Part shown: positions 11,188-21,281 of the stretch, one piece after another
Layout: the number at the start of each line of letters is the position of its first letter
Numbering within the stretch: position 1 is the first letter of the stretch
Assembly (NCBI RefSeq): GCF_000759795.1
Contig: NZ_BBMZ01000003.1
Location: forward strand, 1 to 64,000
Reading direction: 5' to 3'
Length of the DNA stretch: 64,000 nucleotides
Source: Pseudescherichia vulneris NBRC 102420
Lineage (GTDB): Bacteria; Pseudomonadota; Gammaproteobacteria; Enterobacterales; Enterobacteriaceae
The notes under the pieces: model-generated
The model's database searches: none
Told to the model about the DNA's origin: nothing
Seen by the model: the letters and a program-made list of their open reading frames with translations, nothing else
Position numbers and translations under genes: made by a program

Positions 11188-11914
11188 GATGAAAAACCTG
11201 AACGTAGAGGTGGTGCGCTACAACCCGGAGGTCGACTCCGCTCCGCACAGCGTATTTTATGAGGTGCCCTACGATGAACAGACCTCGCTGCTGGACGCGT
11301 TGGGCTACATCAAAGATAACCTCGCGCCCGACCTGAGCTACCGCTGGTCCTGCCGCATGGCCATCTGCGGATCCTGCGGCATGATGGTGAACAACGTGCC
11401 GAAGCTGGCCTGTAAAACCTTTCTGCGCGACTACACCAAGGGCATTAAAGTGGCAGCGCTGGGCAACTTCCCCATTGAACGCGATCTGGTGGTGGATATG
11501 ACCCACTTTATCGAAAGCCTGGAGGCCATCAAGCCCTACATCATTGGCAACCTCCGCACGCCGGAACAGGGGCCTAACCGGCAGACGCCAGCGCAGATGG
11601 CGAAGTACCATCAGTTCTCCGGCTGCATCAACTGCGGGCTGTGCTATGCCGCCTGCCCGCAGTTTGGCCTGAATCCGGAGTTTATCGGCCCGGCGGCGAT
11701 TACCCTGGCCCACCGCTATAACGAAGACAGCCGCGACCACGGCAAGCGGGATCGCATGGCGCAGCTAAACGGCGAGAACGGCGTCTGGAGCTGTACCTTC
11801 GTCGGCTACTGCTCGGAAGTCTGTCCGAAGCATGTCGATCCGGCGGCGGCCATTCAGCAGGGTAAGGTAGAGAGTTCAAAAGACTTTCTGATCGCCACCC
11901 TGAAACCACGCTAA
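11180..11914 (+). CDS. frdB: Fumarate reductase iron-sulfur subunit
   Basis: FrdB transfers electrons from menaquinol to the FrdA flavin. The 244 residues contain the plant-type [2Fe-2S] cysteines in [10 protein letters not shown] plus a later Cys (near residues 57-77). Two bacterial ferredoxin-type clusters supply the [4Fe-4S] and [3Fe-4S] centres, with [12 protein letters not shown] as the first. The start at 11180 overlaps the frdA stop by 8 bp, so translation is probably coupled. Confidence 0.97.
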   Translation: MAEMKNLNVEVVRYNPEVDSAPHSVFYEVPYDEQTSLLDALGYIKDNLAPDLSYRWSCRMAICGSCGMMVNNVPKLACKTFLRDYTKGIKVAALGNFPIERDLVVDMTHFIESLEAIKPYIIGNLRTPEQGPNRQTPAQMAKYHQFSGCINCGLCYAACPQFGLNPEFIGPAAITLAHRYNEDSRDHGKRDRMAQLNGENGVWSCTFVGYCSEVCPKHVDPAAAIQQGKVESSKDFLIATLKPR

Positions 11915-11924
11915 GGAGCGCATG

Positions 11925-12320
11925 ATGACAACGAAACGTAAACCCTGGGTGCAGCCGATGCCGTCAGGCTGGTGGAAAAGCCTGCCCTTTTACCGCTTCT
12001 ACATGCTGCGCGAAGGCACCTCCGTGCCCACGGTCTGGTTCAGCATCGTACTGATTTACGGCCTGTTTGCGCTGAAGCATGGCCCGGAGTCATGGGCGGG
12101 CTTTGTCGGCTTCTTGCAAAACCCCGTGGTGATTATCCTGAATCTGCTGACGCTTGCCGCCGCGTTGCTGCACACCAAAACCTGGTTTGAGCTGGCCCCG
12201 AAAGCGGCCACCCTCATCGTGAAGGGTGAGAAGCTGGGGTCGCAGCCGGTCATCATGGCGCTGTGGGCCGTCACGGCGCTGGTCAGCGTGGTGATCCTGT
12301 TTATTGCACTCTTCTGGTAA
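11925..12320 (+). CDS. frdC: Fumarate reductase membrane anchor subunit C
   Basis: FrdC is one of two integral membrane anchors that bind FrdAB and provide the menaquinol site. The 131-residue protein has three hydrophobic helices and the conserved segment FYMLREGT near its N terminus. Two ATGs are adjacent (11922 and 11925). The second is chosen because it is better spaced from AAGGAG and gives the E. coli length and start (MTTKRKP). Confidence 0.95.
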   Translation: MTTKRKPWVQPMPSGWWKSLPFYRFYMLREGTSVPTVWFSIVLIYGLFALKHGPESWAGFVGFLQNPVVIILNLLTLAAALLHTKTWFELAPKAATLIVKGEKLGSQPVIMALWAVTALVSVVILFIALFW

Positions 12321-12329
12321 GGAGGCCTC

Positions 12330-12689
12330 ATGATTAATCCAAACCCAAAACGCGCTGACGAGCCGGTATTCTGGGGGCTGTTTGGCGCAGGCGGCATGTG
12401 GGGCGCAATCGTCGCGCCGGTCATCGTGCTGCTGGTTGGCATTCTGCTGCCGCTCGGGCTCTATCCGGGCGAGGCGCTGGGCTACGATCGCGTGCTGGCC
12501 TTTGCGCAAAGCCTCATTGGTCGGGCCTTTATCTTTCTGATGATTGTCCTGCCGCTGTGGTGCGGCCTGCACCGCATTCATCACGGCATGCACGATCTTA
12601 AAATCCACGTTTCCCACGGTAAATGGGTGTTCTATGGCCTGGCGGCGATCTTAAGCGTTGTCACGCTGATTGGCGTTATTACCCTTTAA
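12330..12689 (+). CDS. frdD: Fumarate reductase membrane anchor subunit D
   Basis: FrdD is the second membrane anchor of fumarate reductase, contributing with FrdC to quinone binding. It is 119 residues with three transmembrane helices and the conserved [10 protein letters not shown] loop, and begins 9 bp after frdC behind AAGGAGG. It is the last gene of the operon. In E. coli ampC comes next; here blc follows directly. Confidence 0.95.
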   Translation: MINPNPKRADEPVFWGLFGAGGMWGAIVAPVIVLLVGILLPLGLYPGEALGYDRVLAFAQSLIGRAFIFLMIVLPLWCGLHRIHHGMHDLKIHVSHGKWVFYGLAAILSVVTLIGVITL

Positions 12690-12697
12690 CAGCTGTA

Positions 12698-12723
12698 ATG
12701 CCCGGCGAAACGCTGCCGGGCAT
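12698..12723 (+). terminator. Hairpin after frdD
   Basis: A 9-bp perfect stem, ATGCCCGGC with GCCGGGCAT, lies 9 bp after the frdD stop. It has no clear T run, so it may act as a 3'-end stabiliser or REP-like element rather than a strong intrinsic terminator. Confidence 0.5.
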
Positions 12724-12775
12724 CGCATTCTGCAAATATCTTGCGTTGTAAAAATAGATTTTCTTTAGTCAGGTT

Positions 12776-12783
12776 CTACACTT
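12776..12783 (+). promoter_or_regulatory. Possible sigma-S -10 element of blc
   Basis: CTACACTT, about 27 bp before the blc start, resembles the extended sigma-S -10 consensus CTATACTT. The E. coli blc gene is expressed in stationary phase from a sigma-S promoter. The call rests on position and short similarity only. Confidence 0.4.
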
Positions 12784-12809
12784 AGCAAAAAGCCTGTAAG
12801 GAAAATGCC

Positions 12810-13340
12810 ATGCGTCTTCTACCCATTGTTGCTGCCGTTGCCGCTGCGTTTGTCGTGGTGTCCTGTAGTTCCCCTACTCCGCCCTCTGGCGTAACGGTTG
12901 TCGAGCATTTCGATGCCAAACGCTATATCGGTACTTGGTATGAGATCGCCCGCTTCGACCATCGCTTTGAGCGTGGGCTGACTAACGTCACCGCCACCTA
13001 CACGCTGCGGGACGATGGCGGGCTGAACGTTATCAATAAAGGCTATAACCCGTCACGGGGAATGTGGCAGTCCACCGACGGCAAGGCCTACTTTACCGGC
13101 AGCCCGGATCGCGCCGCGCTGAAGGTCTCTTTCTTCGGTCCCTTCTATGGCGGCTATAACGTGATTGCGTTGGATAAGGACTATCAGCACGCGCTGGTCT
13201 GCGGCCCGAACCGTGACTACCTGTGGATCCTGTCGCGCACCCGTACTATCCCTGACAAGGTAAAACAGCAGCTGCTGGATACCGCTACTCGCCAGGGATT
13301 TGCCGTAGAGAAGTTAATTTGGGTGCCGCAGAACCGCTAG
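12810..13340 (+). CDS. blc: Outer-membrane lipocalin Blc
   Basis: Blc is a bacterial lipocalin, an outer-membrane lipoprotein that binds lysophospholipids and fatty acids. The 176-residue precursor has a lipoprotein signal peptide with the lipobox ending at Cys19. Ser at +2 fits outer-membrane sorting. The lipocalin signature GTWYEIARF follows at residues 41-49, and the TDG and YxxxR-type conserved regions follow. Its convergent neighbour sugE ends 4 bp inside its 3' end. In E. coli the order ampC-blc-sugE is found; ampC is missing here. Confidence 0.95.
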   Translation: MRLLPIVAAVAAAFVVVSCSSPTPPSGVTVVEHFDAKRYIGTWYEIARFDHRFERGLTNVTATYTLRDDGGLNVINKGYNPSRGMWQSTDGKAYFTGSPDRAALKVSFFGPFYGGYNVIALDKDYQHALVCGPNRDYLWILSRTRTIPDKVKQQLLDTATRQGFAVEKLIWVPQNR

Positions 13341-13654
13341 TGGGTACTGAGCTTCAAGCCAATAATCCCGGCAACGATCAGCGCCAGGCTGAGGATCCGC
13401 GCCGGGCTGGCTGACTCGCCCAGCAGCAGAATACCTGCCGTTGCCGCGCCAACCGCACCGATGCCGGTCCAGATGGCGTAGGCCGTACCGACCGGCAGGG
13501 TTTTCATTGCCCATGACAGCATCATAATGCTGACGATCATCGCAGTGACGGTAATCAGGCTGGGGATCAAACGGGTAAAACCGTGGGTGTACTTCAGGCC
13601 GATGGCCCAGACAACTTCAAGCAAACCCGCAATAAATAGAATAAACCAGGACAT
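13337..13654 (-). CDS. sugE: Guanidinium exporter (SMR family)
   Basis: SugE (Gdx) is a small multidrug resistance-family dual-topology protein that exports guanidinium in exchange for protons. The 105-residue product has four transmembrane helices. The conserved active-site Glu lies in AGLLEVVWA (near residue 13), and [14 protein letters not shown] forms the helix 3 signature. The start at 13654 behind GGGAG matches E. coli length, although the reading frame is open to 13753. A guanidine-II riboswitch lies directly upstream, which supports the guanidinium role. The 3' end overlaps blc by 4 bp. Confidence 0.95.
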   Translation of the reverse strand: MSWFILFIAGLLEVVWAIGLKYTHGFTRLIPSLITVTAMIVSIMMLSWAMKTLPVGTAYAIWTGIGAVGAATAGILLLGESASPARILSLALIVAGIIGLKLSTH

Positions 13655-13668
13655 AACAGGCTCCCGAC

Positions 13669-13718
13669 TGTGGGGCCGTCCCCGGTGAAACATGGCGCTT
13701 GTGGGTCGTCCCGCAAGG
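13669..13718 (-). promoter_or_regulatory. Guanidine-II (mini-ykkC) riboswitch
   Basis: On the minus strand, between the sugE start and its upstream region, two GC-rich hairpins each carry the ACGR loop that defines the mini-ykkC class. The first has GGG-ACGA-CCC extended by a CTTG/CAAG stem (13698-13717). The second has GGGG-ACGG-CCCC (13672-13683). The second hairpin lies just upstream of the sugE ribosome-binding GGGAG. In the characterised class, two hairpins kiss on binding guanidine and free the ribosome site. Both hairpins and loops are seen directly; ligand and mechanism come from knowledge of the class. Confidence 0.88.
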
Positions 13719-13919
13719 CTGAGGTGAAGAAAGAATTGTCGCCTGGGGTGCACTGTTTTTCAACTTTTTAATAAATCCCCCTGATTTGCCTCTTTAAAGC
13801 AAGAAATAGAGGTAGTTAGCAACGGAGTTCCCGCATTTACCCTTTAGCGCACCCCCCTATGATAGTGTGCTTTCTGCTAGCAGTAAGCCGTCACCCCTAT
13901 CCTGACTGCGAATAAAGAC

Positions 13920-14522
13920 ATGCTGAAAATTCTTTTGATTGACCGTTGTTATTTCACCCGTTTAGGGTTGGAGATATGGCTCAATCAAGCTGGTTTATTT
14001 TCCACCCCCGTTGTCGTTACCGGGCTGAACAATCTGATGCTGGCAAAAGAGCATGCCATGCAGTGGCAACCGGATCTGGTTATTGCCGATCTCTACGGTT
14101 TCGCTGGCGATCTACACCATATTCAACAGCTCTCATCCCTGCTTATGGCATGCAGCGATCGTAGCAAGCTTATTTTATTTCAGTCCGGTCATAACGCCGA
14201 CATGGAAAATTACTGTCAGCAGTTTCCGATCTCGGCCCGCCTGGCTAAGACCGACTCGCTGGCTATGCTCGCGCAATCAATTAATACAGCCCTGCTGGCA
14301 CGACCAATTTATGCTGAGCCACAGACCGCCGCGCCGCTGCTTACGCGTCAGGAGGAGAAGGTATTATCGCTATGGATGGAAGGAACAAATAATCACTGTA
14401 TTGCCAGCCGTCTCGGGATTAACGGGAAAACCGTCTACACCTACAAGCGCAATATTCGGATGAAGCTGGGGATGTGTAATCGTTTTACGCCGTTCCTGTC
14501 GCTGCCGGAGGGCGTGAGGTAA
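13920..14522 (+). CDS. ecnR: LuxR-type regulator EcnR
   Basis: This is a 200-residue regulator with a C-terminal LuxR/FixJ-type helix-turn-helix. It starts at LLTRQEEKVLSLW near residue 140 and has the recognition segment IASRLGINGKTVYTYKRNIR. The N-terminal half has a receiver-like outline but no convincing acidic phosphorylation triad. The gene is immediately convergent with entericidin B. This matches the ecnR/entR arrangement of Citrobacter and Salmonella, where the regulator controls ecnB. E. coli K-12 lacks it at this locus. Confidence 0.8.
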   Translation: MLKILLIDRCYFTRLGLEIWLNQAGLFSTPVVVTGLNNLMLAKEHAMQWQPDLVIADLYGFAGDLHHIQQLSSLLMACSDRSKLILFQSGHNADMENYCQQFPISARLAKTDSLAMLAQSINTALLARPIYAEPQTAAPLLTRQEEKVLSLWMEGTNNHCIASRLGINGKTVYTYKRNIRMKLGMCNRFTPFLSLPEGVR

Positions 14523-14546
14523 CGGTACGGCAAGCAGCCGTACCGT
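14522..14546. terminator. Hairpin between convergent ecnR and ecnB
   Basis: A perfect 10-bp stem, ACGGTACGGC with GCCGTACCGT around loop AAGCA, separates the two convergent genes. No T run follows on either strand, so it is a terminator candidate without the usual uridine tail. Confidence 0.55.
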
Positions 14547-14552
14547 CCGGGA

Positions 14553-14699
14553 TTACTGCTGGGCTTTGGTTGCTGCACCAGAGATCGCGCTACCGCCGGT
14601 AGAGATATCTTCACCTACGCCACGCGTAGTGTTACAGGCGGTCAATGCTGAAGAAAGCACCAGAACAGAAAAGATCGCTGCAATTGTTTTCTTAACCAT
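14553..14699 (-). CDS. ecnB: Entericidin B lipoprotein toxin
   Basis: EcnB is a small bacteriolytic lipoprotein made in stationary phase. The 48-residue product reads [10 protein letters not shown], then a hydrophobic signal ending in the lipobox LTAC with Cys22. The mature part [10 protein letters not shown] is almost identical to E. coli EcnB. The start at 14699 is preceded by GGAAG. In E. coli the related peptide EcnA is encoded just upstream; no second copy is visible here. Confidence 0.93.
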   Translation of the reverse strand: MVKKTIAAIFSVLVLSSALTACNTTRGVGEDISTGGSAISGAATKAQQ

Positions 14700-14739
14700 A
14701 ATATCTTCCTTTAAGGCCAAAGTTATTTGTGTATAGCCA

Positions 14740-14750
14740 CTTAAGCATAG
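14740..14750 (-). promoter_or_regulatory. Likely sigma-S -10 element for ecnB
   Basis: The minus strand reads CTATGCTTAAG about 40 bp upstream of ecnB, close to the extended sigma-S -10 consensus CTATACTTAA. This agrees with the known sigma-S control of entericidin B in E. coli. It is assigned by similarity and position. Confidence 0.55.
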
Positions 14751-14825
14751 ACAAAATCCAAAAAAATGGCGGGAGAGGATGATTTTTTAAGAAAATTCGA
14801 GCGAAAGTAAGGCCGAGAGGAGGGT

Positions 14826-14863
14826 AAAAAACCTATCGGCGCAGCGGGAGCCACGCCGACAGG
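14826..14863 (-). terminator. efp terminator
   Basis: Downstream of efp on the minus strand, CCTGTCGGCG pairs with CGCCGATAGG (one G-T pair) and is followed by TTTTTT. This is a standard intrinsic terminator. Confidence 0.88.
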
Positions 14864-14876
14864 CTTAGCGCATAAA

Positions 14877-15443
14877 TTACTTCACGCGGGAGACGTATTC
14901 GCCAGAGCGGGTGTCAACTTTGATCACTTCGCCAATCTGTACGAACAGCGGAACCTTAACCACGGCACCGGTAGAGAGGGTAGCCGGTTTGCCACCGGTC
15001 CCTGCGGTATCACCCTTCAGGCCTGGATCGGTTTCAATGATTTCCAGCTCCACGAAGTTCGGCGGGGTCACAGCGATAGGCTGGCCGTTCCACAGGGTCA
15101 CGATGCACTCAGCCTGATCCAGCAGCCACTTCGCATTCTCGCCAACCGCTTTCTCATCGGCAGCCAGCTGCTCGAAGGTCTGGTTGTTCATGAAGTGGTA
15201 GAACTCACCGTCGTTGTAGAGGTAAGTCAGGTTCATATCTACAACGTCTGCGCCTTCAGCGGAGTCGGTAGATTTGAAGGTTTTCTCAACGCGGGTGCCG
15301 GTCAGCAGACGGCGCAGCTTAACGCGGGCGAAAGCCTGGCCTTTACCCGGTTTAACGAATTCACTGGCTTCAACCGCATACGGTTCGCCATCCATCATGA
15401 TTTTAAGACCAGCACGAAAATCGTTGCTATAGTAAGTCGCCAT
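14877..15443 (-). CDS. efp: Elongation factor P
   Basis: EF-P binds between the P and E sites and rescues ribosomes stalled on polyproline stretches. The 188-residue three-domain protein has its tip loop at VKPGKGQAF. There Lys34 is the residue beta-lysylated by EpmA/EpmB. The start at 15443 gives the conserved N terminus [10 protein letters not shown]; the longer open frame to 15755 overlaps epmB antisense and is rejected. efp is divergent from epmB across a 40-bp gap, so promoters for both lie there. Confidence 0.97.
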   Translation of the reverse strand: MATYYSNDFRAGLKIMMDGEPYAVEASEFVKPGKGQAFARVKLRRLLTGTRVEKTFKSTDSAEGADVVDMNLTYLYNDGEFYHFMNNQTFEQLAADEKAVGENAKWLLDQAECIVTLWNGQPIAVTPPNFVELEIIETDPGLKGDTAGTGGKPATLSTGAVVKVPLFVQIGEVIKVDTRSGEYVSRVK

Positions 15444-15483
15444 AAGGCCCTCTGAAATTGATAACTGGTAGCTAAGCCACAAA

Positions 15484-16512
15484 ATGGCGCATATTGTAAC
15501 CCTAAATACCCCATCCAGAGAAGATTGGTTAGTACAACTTGCCGATGTAATTACCGATCCGGATGAACTACTGCGTCTGTTAAATATAGACGCCGATGAA
15601 AATCTGCTCGCAGGACGGGCGGCGAAACGCCTGTTTGCCCTGCGCGTTCCACGAGCATTTGTCGCCCGAATGGAACAGGGCAACCCCCACGATCCGCTGT
15701 TAAGACAGGTACTTACCTCGCAGGACGAGTTTGTTGCCGCCCCAGGGTTCAGCACCGATCCGCTTGATGAGCAGCACAGCGTTGTCCCCGGACTGCTGCA
15801 TAAATACCGTAACCGCGCGCTGCTACTGGTAAAAGGGGGCTGTGCGGTAAACTGCCGCTACTGCTTCCGTCGCCACTTCCCCTATGCCGATAATCAGGGC
15901 AACAAGCGCAACTGGCAGGCCGCGCTGGATTATATCTCCGCGCATCCTGAGCTGGATGAGATCATCTTTTCCGGCGGCGATCCGCTGATGGCGAAAGATC
16001 ATGAGCTGGACTGGCTGCTGACCCAGCTGGAAGCGATCCCGCACGTCAAGCGCCTGCGTATTCACAGTCGACTACCTATTGTGATCCCAGCGCGCATCAC
16101 CGACGCGCTGGCGTCACGCTTTGCCCGCTCGTCACTGCAGATCCTGCTGGTTAACCACATCAACCACGCTCAGGAGATTGATGCGTCGTTTCGTCAGGCC
16201 ATGGCGACGCTGCGCACTGCGGGCGTGACGCTGCTTAACCAGAGCGTGCTGCTGCGCGGTGTTAACGACAGTGCCCAGACACTAGCGGATCTCAGCAACG
16301 CGCTGTTTGATGCGGGCGTGATGCCTTACTACCTGCACGTGCTGGATAAGGTTCAGGGCGCGGCGCACTTTATGGTGACGGATGATGAAGCCCGCCAGAT
16401 TATGCGCGAGCTGTTGACGCTGGTATCAGGCTATATGGTGCCACGACTGGCACGGGAGATTGGCGGCGAGCCAAGCAAGACGCCGCTGGATCTGCAGCTG
16501 CGCCAGAGTTAA
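15484..16512 (+). CDS. epmB: EF-P--(R)-beta-lysine 2,3-aminomutase EpmB
   Basis: EpmB (YjeK) is a radical-SAM, PLP-dependent enzyme that converts L-alpha-lysine to (R)-beta-lysine for EF-P modification. The 342 residues match E. coli. The radical-SAM cysteines are C120, C124 and C127 in [11 protein letters not shown]. The C-terminal region carries the PLP-lysine segment typical of aminomutases. It sits divergent from its target efp, with epmA about 6 kb upstream, so the modification pathway is complete in this window (EpmC is elsewhere in known genomes). Confidence 0.96.
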   Translation: MAHIVTLNTPSREDWLVQLADVITDPDELLRLLNIDADENLLAGRAAKRLFALRVPRAFVARMEQGNPHDPLLRQVLTSQDEFVAAPGFSTDPLDEQHSVVPGLLHKYRNRALLLVKGGCAVNCRYCFRRHFPYADNQGNKRNWQAALDYISAHPELDEIIFSGGDPLMAKDHELDWLLTQLEAIPHVKRLRIHSRLPIVIPARITDALASRFARSSLQILLVNHINHAQEIDASFRQAMATLRTAGVTLLNQSVLLRGVNDSAQTLADLSNALFDAGVMPYYLHVLDKVQGAAHFMVTDDEARQIMRELLTLVSGYMVPRLAREIGGEPSKTPLDLQLRQS

Positions 16513-16524
16513 CTCAATAGTCAC

Positions 16525-16554
16525 GCCCGGTGGCGCTACGCTTACCGGGCCTAC
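16525..16554. repeat. REP element
   Basis: GCCCGGT and ACCGGGC pair around a loop and are followed by CTAC. This fits the REP consensus. It lies between the convergent epmB and yjeI genes. Confidence 0.8.
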
Positions 16555-16574
16555 AAATTATCCGGCCATCACCC

Positions 16575-16928
16575 TCAGTTCGGGCACTTATAGACCTGGC
16601 CGTTCATTTCGCTGGCGGTCGGGACAAAGCTCGACATAAAGCCTTGGGTAGGGCTGGTCACGCTGTAGAGGACGTTGCCACCCATCTCAGCGGCGTGGTT
16701 ACGCAGCGCTACCGCCGCGCCGCGCATGGAGCCACCCTCTTCGCCGTGCTGGCCTGAGAGCCAGTTGCTCTGCTTGCCCGTTGCGGTGCCGATATACTGA
16801 CACTCCGCGCCCGGCTTATCTTCAACAAAGCGAACGCTCTGTCCGCCTGCGGTGAGGGCGTTGCCAGAGCTACAGCCCGCCAGCAGCAGTGCCGCACCTA
16901 CGATCCCTGCAGAAACTTTCATGCGCAT
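16575..16928 (-). CDS. yjeI: DUF4156 family lipoprotein YjeI
   Basis: This is a small lipoprotein of unknown function. The 117-residue precursor has a signal peptide with lipobox LAGC (Cys19) and Ser at +2, suggesting the outer membrane. The mature part contains the conserved GTATGKQSNWLSG and ends in VYKCPN, as in E. coli YjeI. The start at 16928 has GAGGA at good spacing. It lies downstream of groL but beyond the groL terminator, so it is probably transcribed separately. Confidence 0.92.
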   Translation of the reverse strand: MRMKVSAGIVGAALLLAGCSSGNALTAGGQSVRFVEDKPGAECQYIGTATGKQSNWLSGQHGEEGGSMRGAAVALRNHAAEMGGNVLYSVTSPTQGFMSSFVPTASEMNGQVYKCPN

Positions 16929-17000
16929 TTTATTCCTCGTTCTTATCAGCTGGACACAACCTGTCCGTGTCTAAACCTTATACTAAAAAGATGACCAAAA

Positions 17001-17033
17001 GAAAAACCCCCGGACATTTCTGCCCGAGGGTTT
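17001..17033 (-). terminator. groSL operon terminator
   Basis: On the minus strand, ACCCTCGGGCA and TGTCCGGGGGT pair around GAAA and are followed by TTTT. The hairpin lies about 35 bp after the groL stop. Confidence 0.85.
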
Positions 17034-17066
17034 CTTTTTATTTCTGCGAGGTGCAGAACAACATGA

Positions 17067-18725
<1,659 letters not shown>

Positions 18726-18756
18726 TTAAATTCGTATGGTTCAGTTCGCGCGTGGA

Positions 18757-19050
18757 TTACGCTTCAACAATTGCCAGAATGTCAGATTCGGACATGATCA
18801 GGACTTCCTGATCGTCGATTTTCTCTGCTTTCACGCCGTAGCCATCGTTGAAAATAACGATGTCGCCGACTTTCACGTCCAGCGGCTGCACGGATCCGTT
18901 TTCGAGGATGCGGCCTTTACCGACAGCGATGATCTCGCCACGAGTAGATTTACCAGCAGCACTACCGGTCAGAACGATGCCGCCAGCTGATTTAGACTCG
19001 ACTTCTTTACGCTTGACGATGACACGGTCATGTAGTGGACGAATACTCAT
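18757..19050 (-). CDS. groS: Co-chaperonin GroES
   Basis: GroES is the heptameric lid of the GroEL cage. The 97-residue product starts [10 protein letters not shown] and contains the mobile loop [12 protein letters not shown] that contacts GroEL. It is the first gene of the groSL operon. Confidence 0.98.
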   Translation of the reverse strand: MSIRPLHDRVIVKRKEVESKSAGGIVLTGSAAGKSTRGEIIAVGKGRILENGSVQPLDVKVGDIVIFNDGYGVKAEKIDDQEVLIMSESDILAIVEA

Positions 19051-19129
19051 TGATAGCTCTCCTTTGAGAAAGTCAGTATCGGTTATGGATGACGCCGGTT
19101 CCTTTTCGCTTCCCGGCTGGTGACGAGAG

Positions 19130-19161
19130 AGATGGGGATGGCCTTTTCACCCTTCAAGGGG
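19130..19161 (-). promoter_or_regulatory. Sigma-32 heat-shock promoter of groSL
   Basis: On the minus strand, CCCCTTGAA (-35) and CCCCATCT (-10) are separated by about 14 bp, close to the sigma-32 consensus CTTGAAA / CCCCAT. Order and surrounding bases match the known E. coli groE promoter, about 80 bp upstream of groS. Confidence 0.88.
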
Positions 19162-19228
19162 CCAACGAAAAAAAATTTGTGAAAGTGTTACCATCATCGT
19201 TCTTTGGACAGGGGCAGGATAAGAATAG

Positions 19229-20470
19229 ATGAGTGGCTTAAAACAGGAGCTGGGACTGGCTCAGGGGGTGGGGCTGTTATCAACCTCACTGTTAGGGACT
19301 GGCGTATTTGCCGTGCCTGCACTGGCGGCGTTGGTGGCAGGTAATAATAGTCTGTGGGCATGGCCGGTGCTGATCGTCCTGGTTTTCCCCATTGCGATTG
19401 TCTTTGCCCTGCTCGGGCGGCACTTCCCCAGCGCGGGCGGCGTGGCCCACTTTGTCGGCATGGCGTTTGGTCCGCGTCTGGAACGCGTCACGGGCTGGCT
19501 GTTTCTGTCGGTGATCCCGGTGGGGCTGCCCGCCGCGCTGCACATTGCCGCTGGCTTCTGGCAGGCGCTGTTTGGCTGGCACGGCCCGCTGCTGCTGATG
19601 GCGGAACTGGGCACACTGCTGCTGGTATGGGCGGTGGGAACGCGGGGGGCCAGTTCCAGCGCCAATCTGCAAACCCTGGTCGCCGGGCTGATCGTGGCGC
19701 TGATCGCCGCCGTATGGTGGTATGGCGATCTGACGATCGCTGAGATCCCCTTCCCTGCCCCGCAGGACGTCGAAGCGTCTGGCCTGTTTGCTGCCCTGTC
19801 GGTGATGTTCTGGTGCTTCGTAGGTCTGGAAGCGTTTGCCCACCTGGCCTCTGAATTCAAGCGTCCGGAGCGGGACTTCCCCCGCGCGCTGATGATCGGC
19901 CTGCTGCTGGCTGGCTTCGTCTACTGGGCCTGCACGGTGATTGTGCTGCACTTTGACGCCTATGGCGCCGATCGTGCTGCCGCGGCCTCGCTGCCGGGGA
20001 TCGTGGTGCAGTTGTTTGGTGAGAAGGCGCTGTGGGTCGCCTGCGTGATTGGCTATCTGGCCTGCTTCGCCAGCCTTAACATCTACATTCAGAGCTTCGC
20101 CCGTCTGGTCTGGTCCCAGGCGATGTATAACACGCAGGGTCGCCTGGCCCAGCTATCAAAACGCCAGATCCCGTTTAATGCCCTGAATGCGGTACTCATC
20201 TGCTGCGTCATCAGCACGCTGGCCATCTACGTGCTGAAGATTAACCTCGACGCGCTGATTATCTATGCCAACGGCATTTTCATCATCATCTATCTGCTGT
20301 GCATGCTGGCGGGATGTCGTTTGCTGAAAGGGCGCTATCGCGCGCTGGCGGCGGTGGGTGGCCTGCTCTGTCTGCTGCTGCTGGCAATGGTAGGCTGGAA
20401 GAGCCTCTACGCCATTATTATGCTGGCGGCGCTGTGGTGGTTTTTACCCAAGCGCGCCATCGTGCATTAA
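19229..20470 (+). CDS. yjeH: L-methionine/branched-chain amino acid exporter YjeH
   Basis: YjeH is an APC-superfamily inner-membrane exporter; the E. coli protein expels methionine, leucine, isoleucine and valine. The 413 residues contain about 12 hydrophobic helices. GTGVFAVPAL in the first helix is the unwound substrate-binding turn of the APC fold. Start ATG 19229 follows an AGGA-type site. It is divergent from groS, as in E. coli. Confidence 0.93.
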   Translation: MSGLKQELGLAQGVGLLSTSLLGTGVFAVPALAALVAGNNSLWAWPVLIVLVFPIAIVFALLGRHFPSAGGVAHFVGMAFGPRLERVTGWLFLSVIPVGLPAALHIAAGFWQALFGWHGPLLLMAELGTLLLVWAVGTRGASSSANLQTLVAGLIVALIAAVWWYGDLTIAEIPFPAPQDVEASGLFAALSVMFWCFVGLEAFAHLASEFKRPERDFPRALMIGLLLAGFVYWACTVIVLHFDAYGADRAAAASLPGIVVQLFGEKALWVACVIGYLACFASLNIYIQSFARLVWSQAMYNTQGRLAQLSKRQIPFNALNAVLICCVISTLAIYVLKINLDALIIYANGIFIIIYLLCMLAGCRLLKGRYRALAAVGGLLCLLLLAMVGWKSLYAIIMLAALWWFLPKRAIVH

Positions 20471-20475
20471 ATAAT

Positions 20476-20506
20476 GCCGGGTAGCGCTGCGCTTACCCGG
20501 CCTACG
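20476..20506. repeat. REP element
   Basis: GCCGGGTA and TACCCGGC pair around GCGCTGCGCT and are followed by CTAC, a canonical REP. It lies between the convergent yjeH and fxsA genes and is nearly identical to the copy at 57410. Confidence 0.85.
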
Positions 20507-20507
20507 G

Positions 20508-20978
20508 TTATTTATCGTCTTTATGATCGATACGGTCGCGGTACTCGTCCTTGCGCTGGTACTCGCCATCAAAGGTCTGACCGCCCTCGCTGCCAGCGCT
20601 GAACCCGCCACCCGGCATCCGGGAGAAGCGCAGATGCGGCAGCAGGCGCAGGGTCAGCAGCTTCTGCACCGGCGGTAATAGCAGCAGCAGGCCGAGCAGA
20701 TCGGTAAAGAAGCCCGGCAGCAGCAGCAGCAGCCCGGCAATCATCAGCGATACGCTCTTGATCATTTCCGCTGCGGGACTCTCTCCGGCGGCCATCTTCT
20801 GCTGCATCAGCAAAATATTTTTGAAGCCCTGGTTACGCACCAGCGACATACCGATGACGGAGGTAAAGATCACCAGCACCAGCGTGAGCAGGACGCCAAA
20901 GACGTGGGCGACCTGGATAAAAATCGAGATTTCGATGTAAACGTATAAAAATATTGCAATGAGTGGTATCCAGCGCAC
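20508..20978 (-). CDS. fxsA: FxsA membrane protein
   Basis: FxsA is a cytoplasmic-membrane protein named for suppressing F-exclusion of phage T7 when overproduced. The 156-residue product has four hydrophobic segments, the conserved FIQVAHVFGV near residue 20, and a charged C-terminal tail (residues 125-156). GTG at 20978 is chosen as start because it gives the conserved RWIPLIAIF N terminus and has AGGAG upstream. The frame is open to 21035. Confidence 0.92.
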   Translation of the reverse strand: MRWIPLIAIFLYVYIEISIFIQVAHVFGVLLTLVLVIFTSVIGMSLVRNQGFKNILLMQQKMAAGESPAAEMIKSVSLMIAGLLLLLPGFFTDLLGLLLLLPPVQKLLTLRLLPHLRFSRMPGGGFSAGSEGGQTFDGEYQRKDEYRDRIDHKDDK

Positions 20979-21281
20979 TGGCGTCTCCTGTAGGTTTGCG
21001 GCGTGCTTCTTATTGAGATGGTGCTTAATAAGCATAATTCAATAGGATTGCACGCCAGGTTGGCTGAAAATCTCTGGCCGGTGATGCATTTCACAAATTA
21101 TTAAAACTAATGCAACGACTAAGATAATAAGTGATCCAGATTACGGCATTTCGCTATCATCAGCATATGATCCCGGGTACGTGGCCGATTAAGGAAATAA
21201 TCGTCGGTCAGCAAACACACAAAACCCCAGATGTACTGTGTGTTTAGTACATTCATTCGCAGCTTGAAAAAGAAGGTTCAC

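Noticed and set aside
14700..14825. ecnA gene upstream of ecnB
   Set aside because: No ATG-started frame with a lipobox is present in this stretch on the minus strand.
21120..21200. CRP/FNR sites upstream of aspA
   Set aside because: AGTGATCCAGATTACG is only a weak half-match to a CRP site and no clear FNR dyad is present, so no feature was called.
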